Of a DNA stretch of 52,189 bases, positions 27,168-35,326 are shown piece by piece. Under the pieces are notes generated by a model. It had not been told where the DNA came from, did no database searches, and saw only the letters and a list, made by a program, of their open reading frames with translations. The stretch is from a bacterium (GTDB lineage Bacteria > Krumholzibacteriota > Krumholzibacteriia > LZORAL124-64-63). Both the position numbers and the translations under genes were made by a program. How positions within the stretch are numbered: position 1 is the first letter of the stretch; each line of letters begins with the position of its first letter. Where the stretch lies: assembly GCA_018814885.1 (NCBI GenBank), contig JAHIYU010000152.1:1-52189 (forward strand), given 5' to 3'.

Positions 27168-28252
27168 GTTGCCGAGTCGACCCTCAGGACGGATAGCGAC
27201 GCCTCGCAGGGAGGCGTCAAGACCCCGTGCTCGGTGATCAGCGCGGTCACCAGAGCGGCCGGGGTGACGTCGAAGGCCGGATTCCACGCCTCCACGCCTT
27301 CGGGCGCCGTGCGCTCCGACCCGCAGGAGGTTATTTCCGCGCCGTCGCGCATTTCCACGACGATGCCCTCGCCGTCCGGCGTGCCGTGGTCGTAGGTGGA
27401 ATAGGGCGCGGCCACGTAGAACGGCACGCCGTGCGCGCGGGCCATGACCGCCAGGGGATAGGTGCCGACCTTGTTGGCCACGTCGCCGTTGCGGGCGATG
27501 CGGTCGGCGCCGACGATGACGGCATCGATCCGTCCGGACCGCAGCAGCCCGCCAGCGGCGCCCTCGCAGAGCAGCGTCACGGGAATGCCCCGGACCTGCA
27601 GTTCCCAGGCGGTCAGGCGCGCGCCCTGGAGCAGGGGGCGCGTCTCGTCCGCGAACACGCGCACATGCTTGCCGGCCTCTACGGCGGCGTACACGACGCC
27701 GAGGGCGGTGCCGTAACCTCCGGTGGCGAGACCCCCGGCGTTGCAATGCGTGAGCACGCACGCCTCGGCGGGCAGGAGTGCCGCCCCGGCCTCTCCCATC
27801 CTGCGGCACAACGCCACGTCCTCGTCGCGGATCGACCGTGCCTCGCGCTGCAGCGCCTCGCCGATCGTCGCCACGTCCGCTCCGCCGGCGGCGAGGTTGT
27901 GCGCCAGGGCGGACTGCCTGTCCAGGGCCCAGAAGAGATTCACGGCGGTGGGACGCGTCGCCGCGAGACGGTCGCGGTCTCGTGCCAGGTTCGCTAGCGC
28001 CGCGGCCGTATCGCCCCCCCCCTTGCGGGACAGGTCCCACGACAGGGCCGCGCCCCAGGCCGCCGCGATGCCGATGGCCGGCGCGCCGCGCACGACCAGC
28101 CCGGCCACGGCGCCGCAGAGCGTCGACACGTCGCCGCAGACGTATTCCGCCAGTTGCGCGGGCAGACGGGTCTGATCGATGAGCACGACCGCTCCGCCGC
28201 GCCAGACGACCGTCGGGAAGGGAAAGGGCGGTCCCGGGTCTTCGCCGCTCAT
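27164..28252 (-). CDS. mtnA: MtnA, S-methyl-5-thioribose-1-phosphate isomerase
   Basis: A 362-residue enzyme of the methionine salvage pathway that converts methylthioribose 1-phosphate to methylthioribulose 1-phosphate; related to eIF2B alpha subunits. Seen: VVRGAPAIGIAAAWG, the catalytic Cys in LTHCNAGGLATGGYGTALG in parts, and the catalytic Asp in IVGADRIARNGDVANKVGTY. ATG overlaps the maf stop by four bases and has GGAGG upstream. No other salvage genes are nearby. Confidence 0.93.
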   Translation of the reverse strand: MSGEDPGPPFPFPTVVWRGGAVVLIDQTRLPAQLAEYVCGDVSTLCGAVAGLVVRGAPAIGIAAAWGAALSWDLSRKGGGDTAAALANLARDRDRLAATRPTAVNLFWALDRQSALAHNLAAGGADVATIGEALQREARSIRDEDVALCRRMGEAGAALLPAEACVLTHCNAGGLATGGYGTALGVVYAAVEAGKHVRVFADETRPLLQGARLTAWELQVRGIPVTLLCEGAAGGLLRSGRIDAVIVGADRIARNGDVANKVGTYPLAVMARAHGVPFYVAAPYSTYDHGTPDGEGIVVEMRDGAEITSCGSERTAPEGVEAWNPAFDVTPAALVTALITEHGVLTPPCEASLSVLRVDSAT

Positions 28253-28881
28253 CCGTCCTCCTGAACGGCCGTGGTGCCCGCGGCGGCCCGCAGGGCGTCG
28301 CCCAGACGGGCCAGGGGCAGGCCCATCACGTTGAAGTAGCAGCCTTCGATGCGCCGCACCATCATGGCGCCGTAGCCCTGGATGCCGTAGGCCCCTGCCT
28401 TGTCCATGGGCTCGCCGGTCGCCACGTAGCGTCGGATCGTTTCCGGCTGCAGGGGCAGGAATTCCACCGCGGTGCTCTCGGCGCAGGTCTGGGGTCCGCC
28501 GGCACCGCCGAGCAGCGCCAGGGCCGTGATGACGGTATGACGCCTTCCCTGCAGCAGCCCCAGCATGCGCGCGGCGTCGTCCGGGGAGATGGGTTTCTCC
28601 AGCACGTTCCCGTCGAGCACGACGATGGTATCCGCGCCGAGCACGAGCCGTCCGGGGTGCGCGACGGCCACGGCCTCGGCCTTGGCCAGGGCCAGGGCGA
28701 TGGCGTAACGCTCCGGATCTTCGCTCCCGACGCGTTCGGCGATCCCGGCCTCGGCGCCGCCGGCGACGCGCACTTCGCAGGGGATGCCGGCGATCCGCAG
28801 CAGCTCGGCGCGACGCGGTGATGCCGAAGCCAGCACCAGCGGGGGACCATCCTGCCACGCGATGAAGGGAGATACGATCAC
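28249..28881 (-). CDS. maf: Maf-family nucleoside triphosphate pyrophosphatase
   Basis: A roughly 210-residue house-cleaning enzyme that hydrolyses non-canonical nucleoside triphosphates such as dTTP/UTP or m7GTP analogues. Seen: LASASPRRAELL near residues 17-28, the ADTIVVLDG segment, KPISPDDAARML and the late GAYGIQGYGA. The GTG at 28881 is favoured by AAGGA seven bases upstream; a GTG at 28896 that overlaps the dtd stop would add five residues. Overlaps mtnA by four bases. Confidence 0.92.
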   Translation of the reverse strand: MIVSPFIAWQDGPPLVLASASPRRAELLRIAGIPCEVRVAGGAEAGIAERVGSEDPERYAIALALAKAEAVAVAHPGRLVLGADTIVVLDGNVLEKPISPDDAARMLGLLQGRRHTVITALALLGGAGGPQTCAESTAVEFLPLQPETIRRYVATGEPMDKAGAYGIQGYGAMMVRRIEGCYFNVMGLPLARLGDALRAAAGTTAVQEDG

Positions 28882-28892
28882 GGCGGGATCCT

Positions 28893-29351
<459 letters not shown>

Positions 29352-29379
29352 CGTCGCGCCTCCCTGCAGCCCGGTTTCA

Positions 29380-31560
29380 TCAGTCCACCTGGTACCTTTC
29401 GACCTGCTGTACGTTGGGTACGCGGCGTACGGCCTTGAGCACCTTGTCCAGGTTGTTCAGGTTGCGCACCTCGATGAGCAGGGTGGCGCGGGCCAGTTCC
29501 GCGTCGGTCTGGAAGTCGCCGCTGCGGATGTTCACGCCCACCTTGTGGATGGCCTCGCTGAGATCCGCCAGCAGGCCCTTGCGGTCTAGACCCGTGATGG
29601 TGAGCTTGACCATGAAGATCTGATCGGCATCTACATCCCAGGTGACCTCGATCAGGCGCTCCTGGTCCGCATCCTGGAGATTCGAGCAGCCCATGCGGTG
29701 CACGGACACGCCCCGGCCGCGCGTCACCACGCCGACGATCTCGTCGCCGGGAATCGGTTCGCAGCAGCGCGCATACCGCACCATGAGATTGTCCAGCCCC
29801 TGGATGCGCACGCCCGACACCCGGCGTCGCATGAAGGTGGCGTAGATATCCTTGCCCATGTCCACGAGCTTCTGGGGCGACTTCTTCTCGCTGGGATCGA
29901 GCCGGTTGAGGATCTTCGCGTGCGTGAGGTCCCCGGCGCCGACGGCCGCCAGCAGCTTGTCCAGTTCGGAATAGCCCAGCTGTTGCCCGAGTTCCTCGAG
30001 GTCGCGGTCGATGTCGACATCGAGCTTGCGCTTGCGTATCTCGCGCACCAGGATCTCGCGTCCCAGCTTCACGCTGTCCAGGAACTGGGTGGATCTGATC
30101 CAACGCCGCACGTGATGCCGCGCCTTGGCGGTCTTGACGATCTCCAGCCATGACGTGCTGGGGTGTGAATTCCTGCTGGTCAGGATCTCCACGCTGTCGC
30201 GGCTCTGCAGCGGCGTGGCCAAGCTGACGATCCTGCCGTTGACCTTGGCGCCCGCGCAGTGCAGGCCCACCTCCGAATGGACCTCGAAGGCGAAATCGAG
30301 CGGCGTGGCGCCCTTGGGCAGCTGGAAGAGATCGCCGCGCGGGCTGAACACGAAGACCTCGTCCTGGAAGAGGTCGATCTTCATGTTCTCCATGAACTCG
30401 CGCGGGTCGGCCACGTCCTCCTCCCACTCCATCATCTGCCGGAGCCAGTTGACCATGCGGGAGAAATCGATCGACTCGTTGGCGCCGCCCTCCTTGTAGC
30501 GCCAGTGGGCGGCGATGCCGATCTCGCTGCGCTCGTGCATCTCGTGGGTGCGGATCTGGATCTCGAGGAACTTGCCGCCGGTCACCTGCACCGTGGTGTG
30601 CAGCGACTGGTACATGTTGGCCTTGGGGTTGGCGATGTAGTCCTTGATCCGGTCCTGCAGGGGCGTGAACATGCTGTGCACGATGCCAAGGGCGTGATAA
30701 CAGTCCACCTTGGTCTCGACCAGGATGCGCAGGGCGTAGAGGTCGTAGACGCGCTCCAGGGGCACGTTCTGGGACTTCATCTTGTTGTAGATGGAGTAGA
30801 AGTGCTTGGGACGCCCTGATATCTCGGTCTTGATGCCGGCTTCCGACAGGGCGTCCACCAGCGGGCGCCCGATCTGCTCGATGACCCTCTCGCGCACGGT
30901 GCGGCTCTGCTTGACGCCCCGTTCGACCTCGAAGTAGGCGCTGGGATCTAGTACCTTGAAGGCCCGGTCCTCGAGTTCCCACTTGACCTTGGCCAGGCCG
31001 AAGCGGTGGGCCAGCGGCGCGTAGACATCCAGCGTCTCGCGCGACATCCCCTGCTGGCGATCGGGGGACAGGAACTCCACGGTCCGCATGTTGTGCAGGC
31101 GATCGGCGAGCTTGATGAGCACGGTGCGCGGATCCTGCGCGATCGAGAACACCAGCTTGCGGTAGTTCTCCGCCTGGCGGGTATCGGGACTGTGGGAGCG
31201 GATGTCGCTGATCTTGGTGACGCCGTCGACCATATGCACGACCTCTTCACCGAATCTCTCGCGCAGCTCATCCAGGGTGACCCCGGTGTCCTCGACCACG
31301 TCGTGCAAAAGGCCGGCGACGAGGGTGTCCACGTCCAGACGCAGGTCCGCGAGAATGCCGGCCACGGTCAGGGCGTGGGTGAAGTAGGGCTCGCCGCTCT
31401 TGCGCAGTTGACCGGCGTGGGCCTCGTTGCCGAACCGGAAAGCCTGCCAGAGACGGTCGCGGTCCCCATGCGGATTGTACACGCCCACCTTGCGCACCAC
31501 GGCGCGCATCATGGCGTCGAGATCGACCTCGCCGACGCGGTGTGAGATTCCTTCGCTCAT
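29380..31560 (-). CDS. relA: RelA/SpoT bifunctional (p)ppGpp synthetase/hydrolase
   Basis: A 726-residue Rsh protein. The HD hydrolase domain is intact: H in FTHAL, HDVVED at 86-91, then the downstream KLADRLHNMRT. The synthetase domain holds GRPKHFYSIYNKM and VYDLYALRILV. These are followed by a TGS domain (about 395-455), a zinc-finger/helical region and a C-terminal ACT domain (GLDRKGLLADLSEAI). Both activities are therefore expected, controlling the stringent response. ATG at 31560 overlaps the recJ stop by four bases. Confidence 0.95.
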   Translation of the reverse strand: MSEGISHRVGEVDLDAMMRAVVRKVGVYNPHGDRDRLWQAFRFGNEAHAGQLRKSGEPYFTHALTVAGILADLRLDVDTLVAGLLHDVVEDTGVTLDELRERFGEEVVHMVDGVTKISDIRSHSPDTRQAENYRKLVFSIAQDPRTVLIKLADRLHNMRTVEFLSPDRQQGMSRETLDVYAPLAHRFGLAKVKWELEDRAFKVLDPSAYFEVERGVKQSRTVRERVIEQIGRPLVDALSEAGIKTEISGRPKHFYSIYNKMKSQNVPLERVYDLYALRILVETKVDCYHALGIVHSMFTPLQDRIKDYIANPKANMYQSLHTTVQVTGGKFLEIQIRTHEMHERSEIGIAAHWRYKEGGANESIDFSRMVNWLRQMMEWEEDVADPREFMENMKIDLFQDEVFVFSPRGDLFQLPKGATPLDFAFEVHSEVGLHCAGAKVNGRIVSLATPLQSRDSVEILTSRNSHPSTSWLEIVKTAKARHHVRRWIRSTQFLDSVKLGREILVREIRKRKLDVDIDRDLEELGQQLGYSELDKLLAAVGAGDLTHAKILNRLDPSEKKSPQKLVDMGKDIYATFMRRRVSGVRIQGLDNLMVRYARCCEPIPGDEIVGVVTRGRGVSVHRMGCSNLQDADQERLIEVTWDVDADQIFMVKLTITGLDRKGLLADLSEAIHKVGVNIRSGDFQTDAELARATLLIEVRNLNNLDKVLKAVRRVPNVQQVERYQVD

Positions 31561-33485
31561 GACGCATCCGCCGGTGTGATGTCGATCAGCTGCTGCTGGA
31601 CGGGGTCCACCGCGGTGCCGCGGCGCGGGCGCCAGGTATTCGGCTCGAGCCTGAATAGGATGTCCCAGCGCCGGTCGATCAGGTCGCGGGCCCTCCCCTG
31701 CTCGCTGTTGACCATTTCCGCCCATGCCTGGCCGCTGCCGAAGCTGATGAATTCGCGGGACAGGGACGGCGTACCGCCTCCGCTCGGCCTGTCGGGACCC
31801 CGGAAGGTGAAGCGCAGGTGTTCGCCGGCGCGCCCGAGCATGTACGGCAGCCGCGCCAACCGGAGGCCGTTGCAACGGAACACGGGGGAACGGTTGCCCT
31901 CGCCGAAGGGGGCCAGCAGTGCGATTTCGCATGTCAGCCGGGCTATCTCGTCCGTGTCCATCTCTGTCAGCGACAGCATCAGATCGTAGACCTCGGGTAT
32001 GCCGCCGTTGCCCGGATCCGCACGCAACGTGCCCAGGAAGGCCTCGCGGAACGCGTCAAGGTCGGACGTGCGCAGGGTCATGCCGGCCGCCTGGGGGTGG
32101 CCGCCGAACCTGATCAGCAGGTCCGCGCAACGGTCGAGCGCGGCCTTGATGTCGATGTCCGGCACGCTGCGGGCGGAACCCCTGGCCTCCCGGCCTTCGA
32201 GGGAGAAGAGGATCGTCGGCACGTTGAATATCTCGACCAGACGCGCCGCGCTGATGCCGATGATGCCGCGGTGCCAGTCCGCCGAGCCCAGGACCAGGCC
32301 CGGGTCGCCGCGTTCCGCGTAGGGACGCGCCTGCGCCACGGCGTCCACCTTGACCTGCATGTCGGCCTGTTTGCGCCTCTCGTTGGTGTCGTCCGCTTCC
32401 TTGGCCAGGCGGCGGGCCTCCTCGACATCATGGGTCAGCAGGAGATCGAGTGCCGTCTGGACGCGGCCGATGCGCCCGCAGGCGTTGAGCCGCGGCGCGA
32501 CCTGATAGGCGATGTTCGTGGCGGATACGGGGAAGCCGCCGTCGAGGCCGGCGATCGACAGCAGGGCCGCCACGCCGGGGCGGACGGACGAGTGGTCGCG
32601 GATACGTTCCAGACCGCGCAGGACCAGGACGCGATTCTCGCCCACCAGGGACATCTGGTCGGCGATGGTGCCGAGGGCGGCGAGGTCGATCACGGTGAGC
32701 GGGAAATCGGGAGGCAGGCAGCCGGGAACGGCGGCGACCAGGGCCTGCACCAGCTTGAAGGCGACCGCGGCTCCACATAGCTCGGGATTGGGATACCGGT
32801 TGCCCTCGCGACGCGGATTGACCAGCGCCACGGCCGCCGCCGGCCGCTGGTCGAAGAGGTGATGATCCAGGACGACGACGTCCATGCCCAGATCGCGCGC
32901 CAGGCCCAGCTCCGCGTGCGCCGCCGAGCCGGTGTCCACGGCCACCAGGAGATCCACCCCCTGCGCGCCCCACTCCGCGAGCTTGTGCCTGGCGATACCG
33001 TACCCGTCGCCGATCCGATCCGGCACGAAGGGCGGGGTCGGCCGTGCGCGATTCCCATCGACGACGAGATTGACGAAGAGCTCGGCGAGGATGGCGGTGC
33101 CGGTCAGGCCATCGACGTCGAAGTCCCCGTGGATGGCTACCTTTTCCCGGCGCGAGGCGGCACCGAGCAGGCGCGCGACGGCCGTGTCCATCTCGTCGAG
33201 CAGCAATGGATCGTGCAGATGGTCCAGGGTCGGGTAGAAGAACTGTTCCAGCTGTTCGGTACTGGTCTGCCCGCGCGCTGCGATCAACGCCACCAGGTGC
33301 TCCGAGGCGGGGCCGGGCAAGGGCAGGGCACGTCTGACGGACTCGAGCACAGCCGCCGTGGGCACGGCGGTCGACGCCCAGGCGCGGCGCGTGAACAGGC
33401 CGGCGGGAGCGGCCTTCTCGACGCGTCGCGCCGAAGTCGCACGGCTCGGGCCGGATCCGTCGTCGAAGTGCATCTCGAACTGCAA
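31557..33485 (-). CDS. recJ: RecJ, single-stranded-DNA-specific 5'-3' exonuclease
   Basis: A DHH/DHHA1-family nuclease of about 642 residues acting in recombination and mismatch repair. Seen: the metal-binding HGDFDVDGLTGTAIL, VDTGSAAHAE, VVLDHH (DHH motif), the later NACGRIG, and DHHA1 RFGGHPQAAGMTL near 470. A TTG at 33485 follows GGAGG by five bases and is preferred; ATG at 33473 would be 638 residues, and ATG at 33536 would place the start inside a hairpin that follows rnpB. Couples to relA. Confidence 0.92.
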   Translation of the reverse strand: MQFEMHFDDGSGPSRATSARRVEKAAPAGLFTRRAWASTAVPTAAVLESVRRALPLPGPASEHLVALIAARGQTSTEQLEQFFYPTLDHLHDPLLLDEMDTAVARLLGAASRREKVAIHGDFDVDGLTGTAILAELFVNLVVDGNRARPTPPFVPDRIGDGYGIARHKLAEWGAQGVDLLVAVDTGSAAHAELGLARDLGMDVVVLDHHLFDQRPAAAVALVNPRREGNRYPNPELCGAAVAFKLVQALVAAVPGCLPPDFPLTVIDLAALGTIADQMSLVGENRVLVLRGLERIRDHSSVRPGVAALLSIAGLDGGFPVSATNIAYQVAPRLNACGRIGRVQTALDLLLTHDVEEARRLAKEADDTNERRKQADMQVKVDAVAQARPYAERGDPGLVLGSADWHRGIIGISAARLVEIFNVPTILFSLEGREARGSARSVPDIDIKAALDRCADLLIRFGGHPQAAGMTLRTSDLDAFREAFLGTLRADPGNGGIPEVYDLMLSLTEMDTDEIARLTCEIALLAPFGEGNRSPVFRCNGLRLARLPYMLGRAGEHLRFTFRGPDRPSGGGTPSLSREFISFGSGQAWAEMVNSEQGRARDLIDRRWDILFRLEPNTWRPRRGTAVDPVQQQLIDITPADAS

Positions 33486-33510
33486 CTCATCCTCCGTCGG
33501 ATACAACCCG

Positions 33511-33532
33511 GCGACACCGGAGGGGGTGTCGC
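33511..33532 (-). terminator. Hairpin after rnpB
   Basis: A perfect 8-bp stem (GCGACACC with GGTGTCGC, 6-base loop) lies 33 bases after the RNase P RNA 3' end and before recJ. No strong T-tract follows (GGGTTGTAT), so termination is uncertain. Confidence 0.45.
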
Positions 33533-33564
33533 GCATCCCTCCCGTTGCCGGGTTTGTCGCGTTC

Positions 33565-33923
33565 GGGAAGCCGGTCGTAAGCCGGGTCCTGTTGCCGCGC
33601 GGGCGGCGACGACCATGTATCTGGGATCGACGTTGCCGCCGACCTCAAGCGACCTACCCGGGAGTCGAGCGAGGCGGGCCACCTCATCCTCCCCTATATG
33701 GTCTTGCTCCAGGTGGGGTTTACCATGCGGCGCCTGTCGCCAGGCGCCCGGTGAGCTCTTACCTCACCTTTTCACCCTTACCGCGGCGCGAGGCCGAGGC
33801 GGTATGTTTTCTGTGGCACTTTCCGTAGGATCACTCCCCCTGGGCGTTACCCAGCACCCTGCCCTGTGGAGCCCGGACTTTCCTCGAACCCGGTCGGGTC
33901 CGCGGTCGTCTCTCCGACTTCCC
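33565..33923 (-). ncRNA. rnpB: RNase P RNA (rnpB), bacterial class A
   Basis: About 359 nt. The conserved core is unmistakable on the minus strand: GAGGAAAGTCCGGGCTCC, the AGGGTGCTGGGTAACGCC-type segment, GTGCCACAGAAAA and the 3' ACCCGGCTTA. Helix P1 forms between the first ten bases (GGGAAGTCGG) and the last ten (CCGGCTTCCC), which fixes the ends. The 5' end agrees with the predicted transcription start seven bases after the -10. It is the catalytic RNA that matures tRNA 5' ends. Open frames across it are coincidental. Confidence 0.97.
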
Positions 33924-33929
33924 GTCTCC

Positions 33930-33958
33930 ATGATAGACCTTCCCGGCGCCCATGTCAC
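33930..33958 (-). promoter_or_regulatory. rnpB promoter
   Basis: GTGACA (33953-33958), 17-bp spacer, TATCAT (33930-33935), with the RNA 5' end at 33923 just where initiation is expected. Each hexamer matches five of six consensus bases. The outer arm of palindrome 1 begins at the -35. Confidence 0.85.
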
Positions 33959-34165
33959 GTCTGCGGATATGCCCCGAATGGGATGTGTCGAAGATCCTGG
34001 ATGATGGGCCGGGAGCCCTGGTTCGACATGCTTCTGGGGGGACGCTCGTCGCCGCCCTCCTGGCTGCGCGGCCCTCCAGACGACCCCGCAGAAGCGTGTC
34101 GAACCAGGGGTCCCTCCCTCACCAGGATATCGAACACCCCTGCCAGGGTATATCCCGAGACGTGG
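33958..34165. repeat. Long imperfect palindrome 1 between rnpB and rnhA
   Basis: Inner arms 34016-34044 and 34081-34109 are inverted repeats with 26 of 29 positions identical (left arm begins CCCTGGTTCGACATGC). Beyond them, 33958-34015 and 34110-34165 also align as weaker inverted sequence (shared GGATAT, TCGA, ATCCTGG blocks), so the symmetric unit is about 208 bp with centre near 34062. Its 36-base centre resembles, inverted, the inside of palindrome 2. No credible gene is encoded here. As RNA it would form one long hairpin in either direction. Confidence 0.85.
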
Positions 34166-34325
34166 GGTGAGAGGGATACCGGACGGGGCGTCTGGAGGGG
34201 GTCGGAGCCAGGAGGGCGGAGATCCCCGGAAGCCGAGCGAGGAGCCGACAGGAGGTCGGCGACGATCGCCCCCGGCCGGTGTCCCTCTCACCCCACGTCT
34301 CTTCATGGACATATCCTGGTCAGGA
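34140..34325. repeat. Long imperfect palindrome 2 between rnpB and rnhA
   Basis: Arms 34157-34182 and 34276-34301 match at 25 of 26 positions (GAGACGTGGGGTGAGAGGG and onward). The flanks continue the symmetry with CCTG-x-CCAGG and TAT-x-TCC blocks, so the unit runs to about 34325, four bases from the rnhA stop. It shares its left flank with palindrome 1. The interior (34183-34275) carries two copies of a GAGCC..AGGAGG..CGG block. Strand and function are unknown; a rnhA terminator, a mobile REP-like element or a structured RNA are all possible. Confidence 0.85.
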
Positions 34326-34328
34326 GTT

Positions 34329-35003
34329 TCAGATCTTGTTGTCGAGGGCGAGGTTGGCCAGCCGGTCGGCGAGCTTGTTGTGGTCGCGCCGGACGTGCCG
34401 GATGGTCACCTTGTCGAGGGAGCGCATCAGGCTGATGACCTGGCGGTAGAAGGGCAACAGATCCTGGCTCTTGACCCGGTACTGCCCGGACAGCTGGCGC
34501 GCCACGAGTTCGCTGTCGAGGTTCAACAGCACGCGCCGCACGCCCCAATCGCGCACGAAGAGCAGGGCGCGGAGCACCGCCTGGTATTCGGCGGCGTTGT
34601 TGGTCGCCCGGCCGATCTTCTCCGCGTGGCAGCAGAGCTTCTCGCCGCCGTGCTGCCCGAAGACGATGCCGATGGACGCGGGGCCGGGGTTGCCGCGGCT
34701 CGCGCCATCGGTCCAGATCTCCAGCACCTGTTCTCCCCGAGCGGGCAGCGGGCTCTCCCCGAGTCCGGCCGCGGGGAGGAGCGACGCCGCCTCTTCGCTG
34801 AGTGTCTCTTCCGCGGCCGCCCGCCTCACGGGCGCGGAGGATGGCGCGGCGTCCGTCTCCAGGTCGCGTCGCCACTGCTTGAGGCGTTTCTTGAGATCAC
34901 CGGGCGTGAGACCGCATTCACGCGCGAGTTGACGGAGGTTATCGCTCTTCTCCAGCGTCCGCAGGAGTTCGCCGAGGGTCGCAGGCTGTTGTTGATCCGA
35001 CAT
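34329..35003 (-). CDS. rnhA: RNase HI with an N-terminal helix-turn-helix-like extension
   Basis: A 224-residue protein. Residues 92-222 are a type I RNase H with the full DEDD set: D99 in WTDGASRGNPGP, E139 in NNAAEYQA, D163 in NLDSELV and D213 in NKLADRLAN. It cuts RNA in RNA/DNA hybrids. Residues 8-50 (ELLRTLEKSDNLRQLAREC then GLTPGDLKKRL) look like a small helix-turn-helix, and 51-90 a flexible linker; this is not the usual hybrid-binding domain. ATG at 35003 has GGGAGG upstream. Confidence 0.92.
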   Translation of the reverse strand: MSDQQQPATLGELLRTLEKSDNLRQLARECGLTPGDLKKRLKQWRRDLETDAAPSSAPVRRAAAEETLSEEAASLLPAAGLGESPLPARGEQVLEIWTDGASRGNPGPASIGIVFGQHGGEKLCCHAEKIGRATNNAAEYQAVLRALLFVRDWGVRRVLLNLDSELVARQLSGQYRVKSQDLLPFYRQVISLMRSLDKVTIRHVRRDHNKLADRLANLALDNKI

Positions 35004-35044
35004 CTCAGCGCCCTCCCGGGGCGGGTTGCGAGCCACGCCGGACG

Positions 35045-35069
35045 TTAAGAAAGGGTGCTGTGGCACCCT
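35045..35069 (-). terminator. Intrinsic terminator after the tRNA pair
   Basis: On the minus strand a 7-bp stem (AGGGTGC/GCACCCT, 4-base loop) is followed by TTTCTTAA, 18 bases after the tRNA-Val 3' end. Confidence 0.75.
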
Positions 35070-35086
35070 CTCGACGGCATGGGAAA

Positions 35087-35163
35087 TGGTGGGCGATACT
35101 GGACTCGAACCAGTGACCTCTCGCGTGTGAGGCGAGCGCTCTAGCCAGCTGAGCTAATCGCCC
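35087..35163 (-). tRNA. tRNA-Val (anticodon CAC)
   Basis: A 77-nt cloverleaf: 7-bp acceptor GGGCGAT/ATCGCCC, TAGCTCAGCTGG D-arm, anticodon loop CTCACAC giving CAC, TTCGAGT T-loop, discriminator A and encoded CCA. Lies 24 bases after the tRNA with anticodon CAT. Confidence 0.96.
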
Positions 35164-35187
35164 TACCCTTCCGCTCGAGTCCGGTAG

Positions 35188-35264
35188 TGGTGGGCCCACC
35201 AGGACTTGAACCTGGGACCGACCACTTATGAGGCGGTTGCTCTAACCGACTGAGCTATGGGCCC
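35188..35264 (-). tRNA. tRNA with anticodon CAT (elongator Met or lysidine-modified Ile2)
   Basis: A 77-nt cloverleaf with acceptor GGGCCCA, D-arm TAGCTCAGTCGG, anticodon loop CTCATAA, T-loop TTCAAGT, discriminator A and encoded CCA. It is not an initiator, since the first pair is G-C and paired. The GGGCC acceptor resembles tRNA-Ile(GAT), which hints at tRNA-Ile2 read with lysidine; sequence alone cannot settle this. Confidence 0.93.
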
Positions 35265-35281
35265 TCCGAACTCGGCGCAGA

Positions 35282-35310
35282 ACGATAAGGGCTGCCCTGC
35301 ACCCGGTCAA
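35282..35310 (-). promoter_or_regulatory. Promoter of the tRNA pair
   Basis: TTGACC (35305-35310), 17-bp spacer, TATCGT (35282-35287), about 17 bases before the first tRNA. A short CCGGTC/GACCGG hairpin at 35303-35325 overlaps the -35 and could help end rpoD transcription. Confidence 0.65.
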
Positions 35311-35326
35311 ACCAATTATGACCGGA

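Noticed and set aside
32859..34004. A 381-codon plus-strand frame across recJ, rnpB and palindrome 1
   Set aside because: It runs antisense through RNase P RNA and recJ and shows no domain.
33764..34312. Short frames in the palindromes with repeated PPSWLR or SQEGGD peptides
   Set aside because: They mirror the DNA repeats on both strands, lack Shine-Dalgarno sequences and overlap rnpB; DNA or RNA structure explains them better.
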